Assembly: GCA_037954325.1 (NCBI GenBank)
Contig: JBBMNZ010000009.1
Span: 7,980,001-8,044,000, forward strand
Source: Fistularia commersonii
Lineage: Eukaryota; Chordata; Actinopteri; Syngnathiformes; Fistulariidae
Direction: 5' to 3'
Length of the DNA: 64,000 nucleotides
The translations under genes were made by a program, and so were the position numbers. Position 1 is the first letter of the stretch. Each line of letters begins with the position of its first letter. This document shows positions 63,600-64,000 of the stretch, in pieces. The notes beneath the pieces were generated by a model, which had not been told where the DNA came from, ran no database searches, and saw only the letters and a program-made list of their open reading frames with translations.

Positions 63600-64000
63600 C
63601 TAAAAACAGAAGTAATAGGTGGGGCTGAGTGAATGGGGCAAAAACTTAATTTGAGTAGGGGATCAGAGTACGGATTGGACGTTGAGAGGAATTTTCTGAA
63701 GATAACCAAAGAGGAACAATCTTTGCATATTCATGTCACTTCTCTGAATAATTTTCTCAAAAGACTCATTTTGATTTAATAAATGGTTAATAATTTGCAT
63801 TTATCGTTTATAGCTGTCAGTGACACGCAGTTTATCTTTCTAGCAGTCAGCAAAGTTATTAACACTGCTAAAAACTTTTTTCTCTTTTTTTAATTAAGAA
63901 ACAACATACTCCCTACCTATTTTCAAATCAGGTTAATATTTTGCGATTTAATATCTATTTACCAAAGCCTTTCACATGCTGTTGTTGTTTATGACAGCTT
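63600..64000 (-). other. col5a1: col5a1 intron (partial)
   Basis: AT-rich sequence upstream of the penultimate exon's acceptor. The exon before it, encoding the earlier part of the C-propeptide, is not in the window. Confidence 0.85.

Overview
This window is genomic DNA from a vertebrate, almost certainly a ray-finned fish. The evidence is intron-containing genes on the minus strand with vertebrate-type proteins, very long AT-rich non-coding stretches, many long (GT)n/(CA)n/(ATCT)n microsatellites, and repeat families typical of fish (RTE-like and other APE-class LINEs, a tRNA-derived SINE, hAT-type and palindromic MITEs). There is no operon structure and no prokaryotic or viral gene content. 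The species cannot be named from the sequence.

Two genes are recognisable, both on the minus strand and both cut by the window edges. At the right end lie the last two coding exons of a fibrillar collagen alpha chain, best matched to col5a1 (C-terminal propeptide, 63366-63599 and 62741-62887), followed by a long 3'UTR running down to about 60.64 kb. At the left end lies the 5' half of olfm1 (olfactomedin 1 / noelin / pancortin): two alternative first coding exons, A (8189-8254) and B (4042-4191), then two shared exons (2592-2741 and 1495-1650). All are in phase 0 with canonical GT/AG junctions. The olfactomedin-domain (Z) exons lie beyond position 1. The order col5a1 then olfm1 on one strand matches human 9q34.3, which supports both identifications. 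No ficolin or other gene is visible between them.

The roughly 52 kb between the genes (8.8-60.6 kb) holds no protein-coding gene I can support. It contains: a repeat with a LINE-like 3' tail (9.2-9.6 kb); a decayed RTE-like LINE (11.4-13.2 kb) interrupted by a palindromic MITE; a perfect inverted repeat and (TA)n at 15.6 kb; a tRNA-derived SINE (17.1 kb); a hAT-type MITE with perfect 15-bp termini (20.0-20.3 kb); a 5'-truncated copy of the same RTE-like LINE (24.3-25.1 kb); two internally deleted copies of a second LINE family (27.0-28.6 kb, plus; 56.3-57.6 kb, minus), the first carrying an 84-bp SINE-tail insertion flanked by 6-bp direct repeats; two further copies of the palindromic MITE (42.8 and 45.1 kb); several large microsatellites; and a short perfect hairpin at 52.5 kb. 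Some complex, non-repetitive stretches (for example 49.6-50.4 kb and 59.7-59.9 kb) are plausible conserved regulatory DNA, but this cannot be shown from one sequence.

The two genes do not form a functional unit that I can see. col5a1 encodes an extracellular-matrix collagen chain and olfm1 a secreted neural glycoprotein; they are neighbours by ancient synteny. I found no convincing undescribed system. The most interesting signals are the two-promoter architecture of olfm1, the nested transposon history, and the isolated hairpins.
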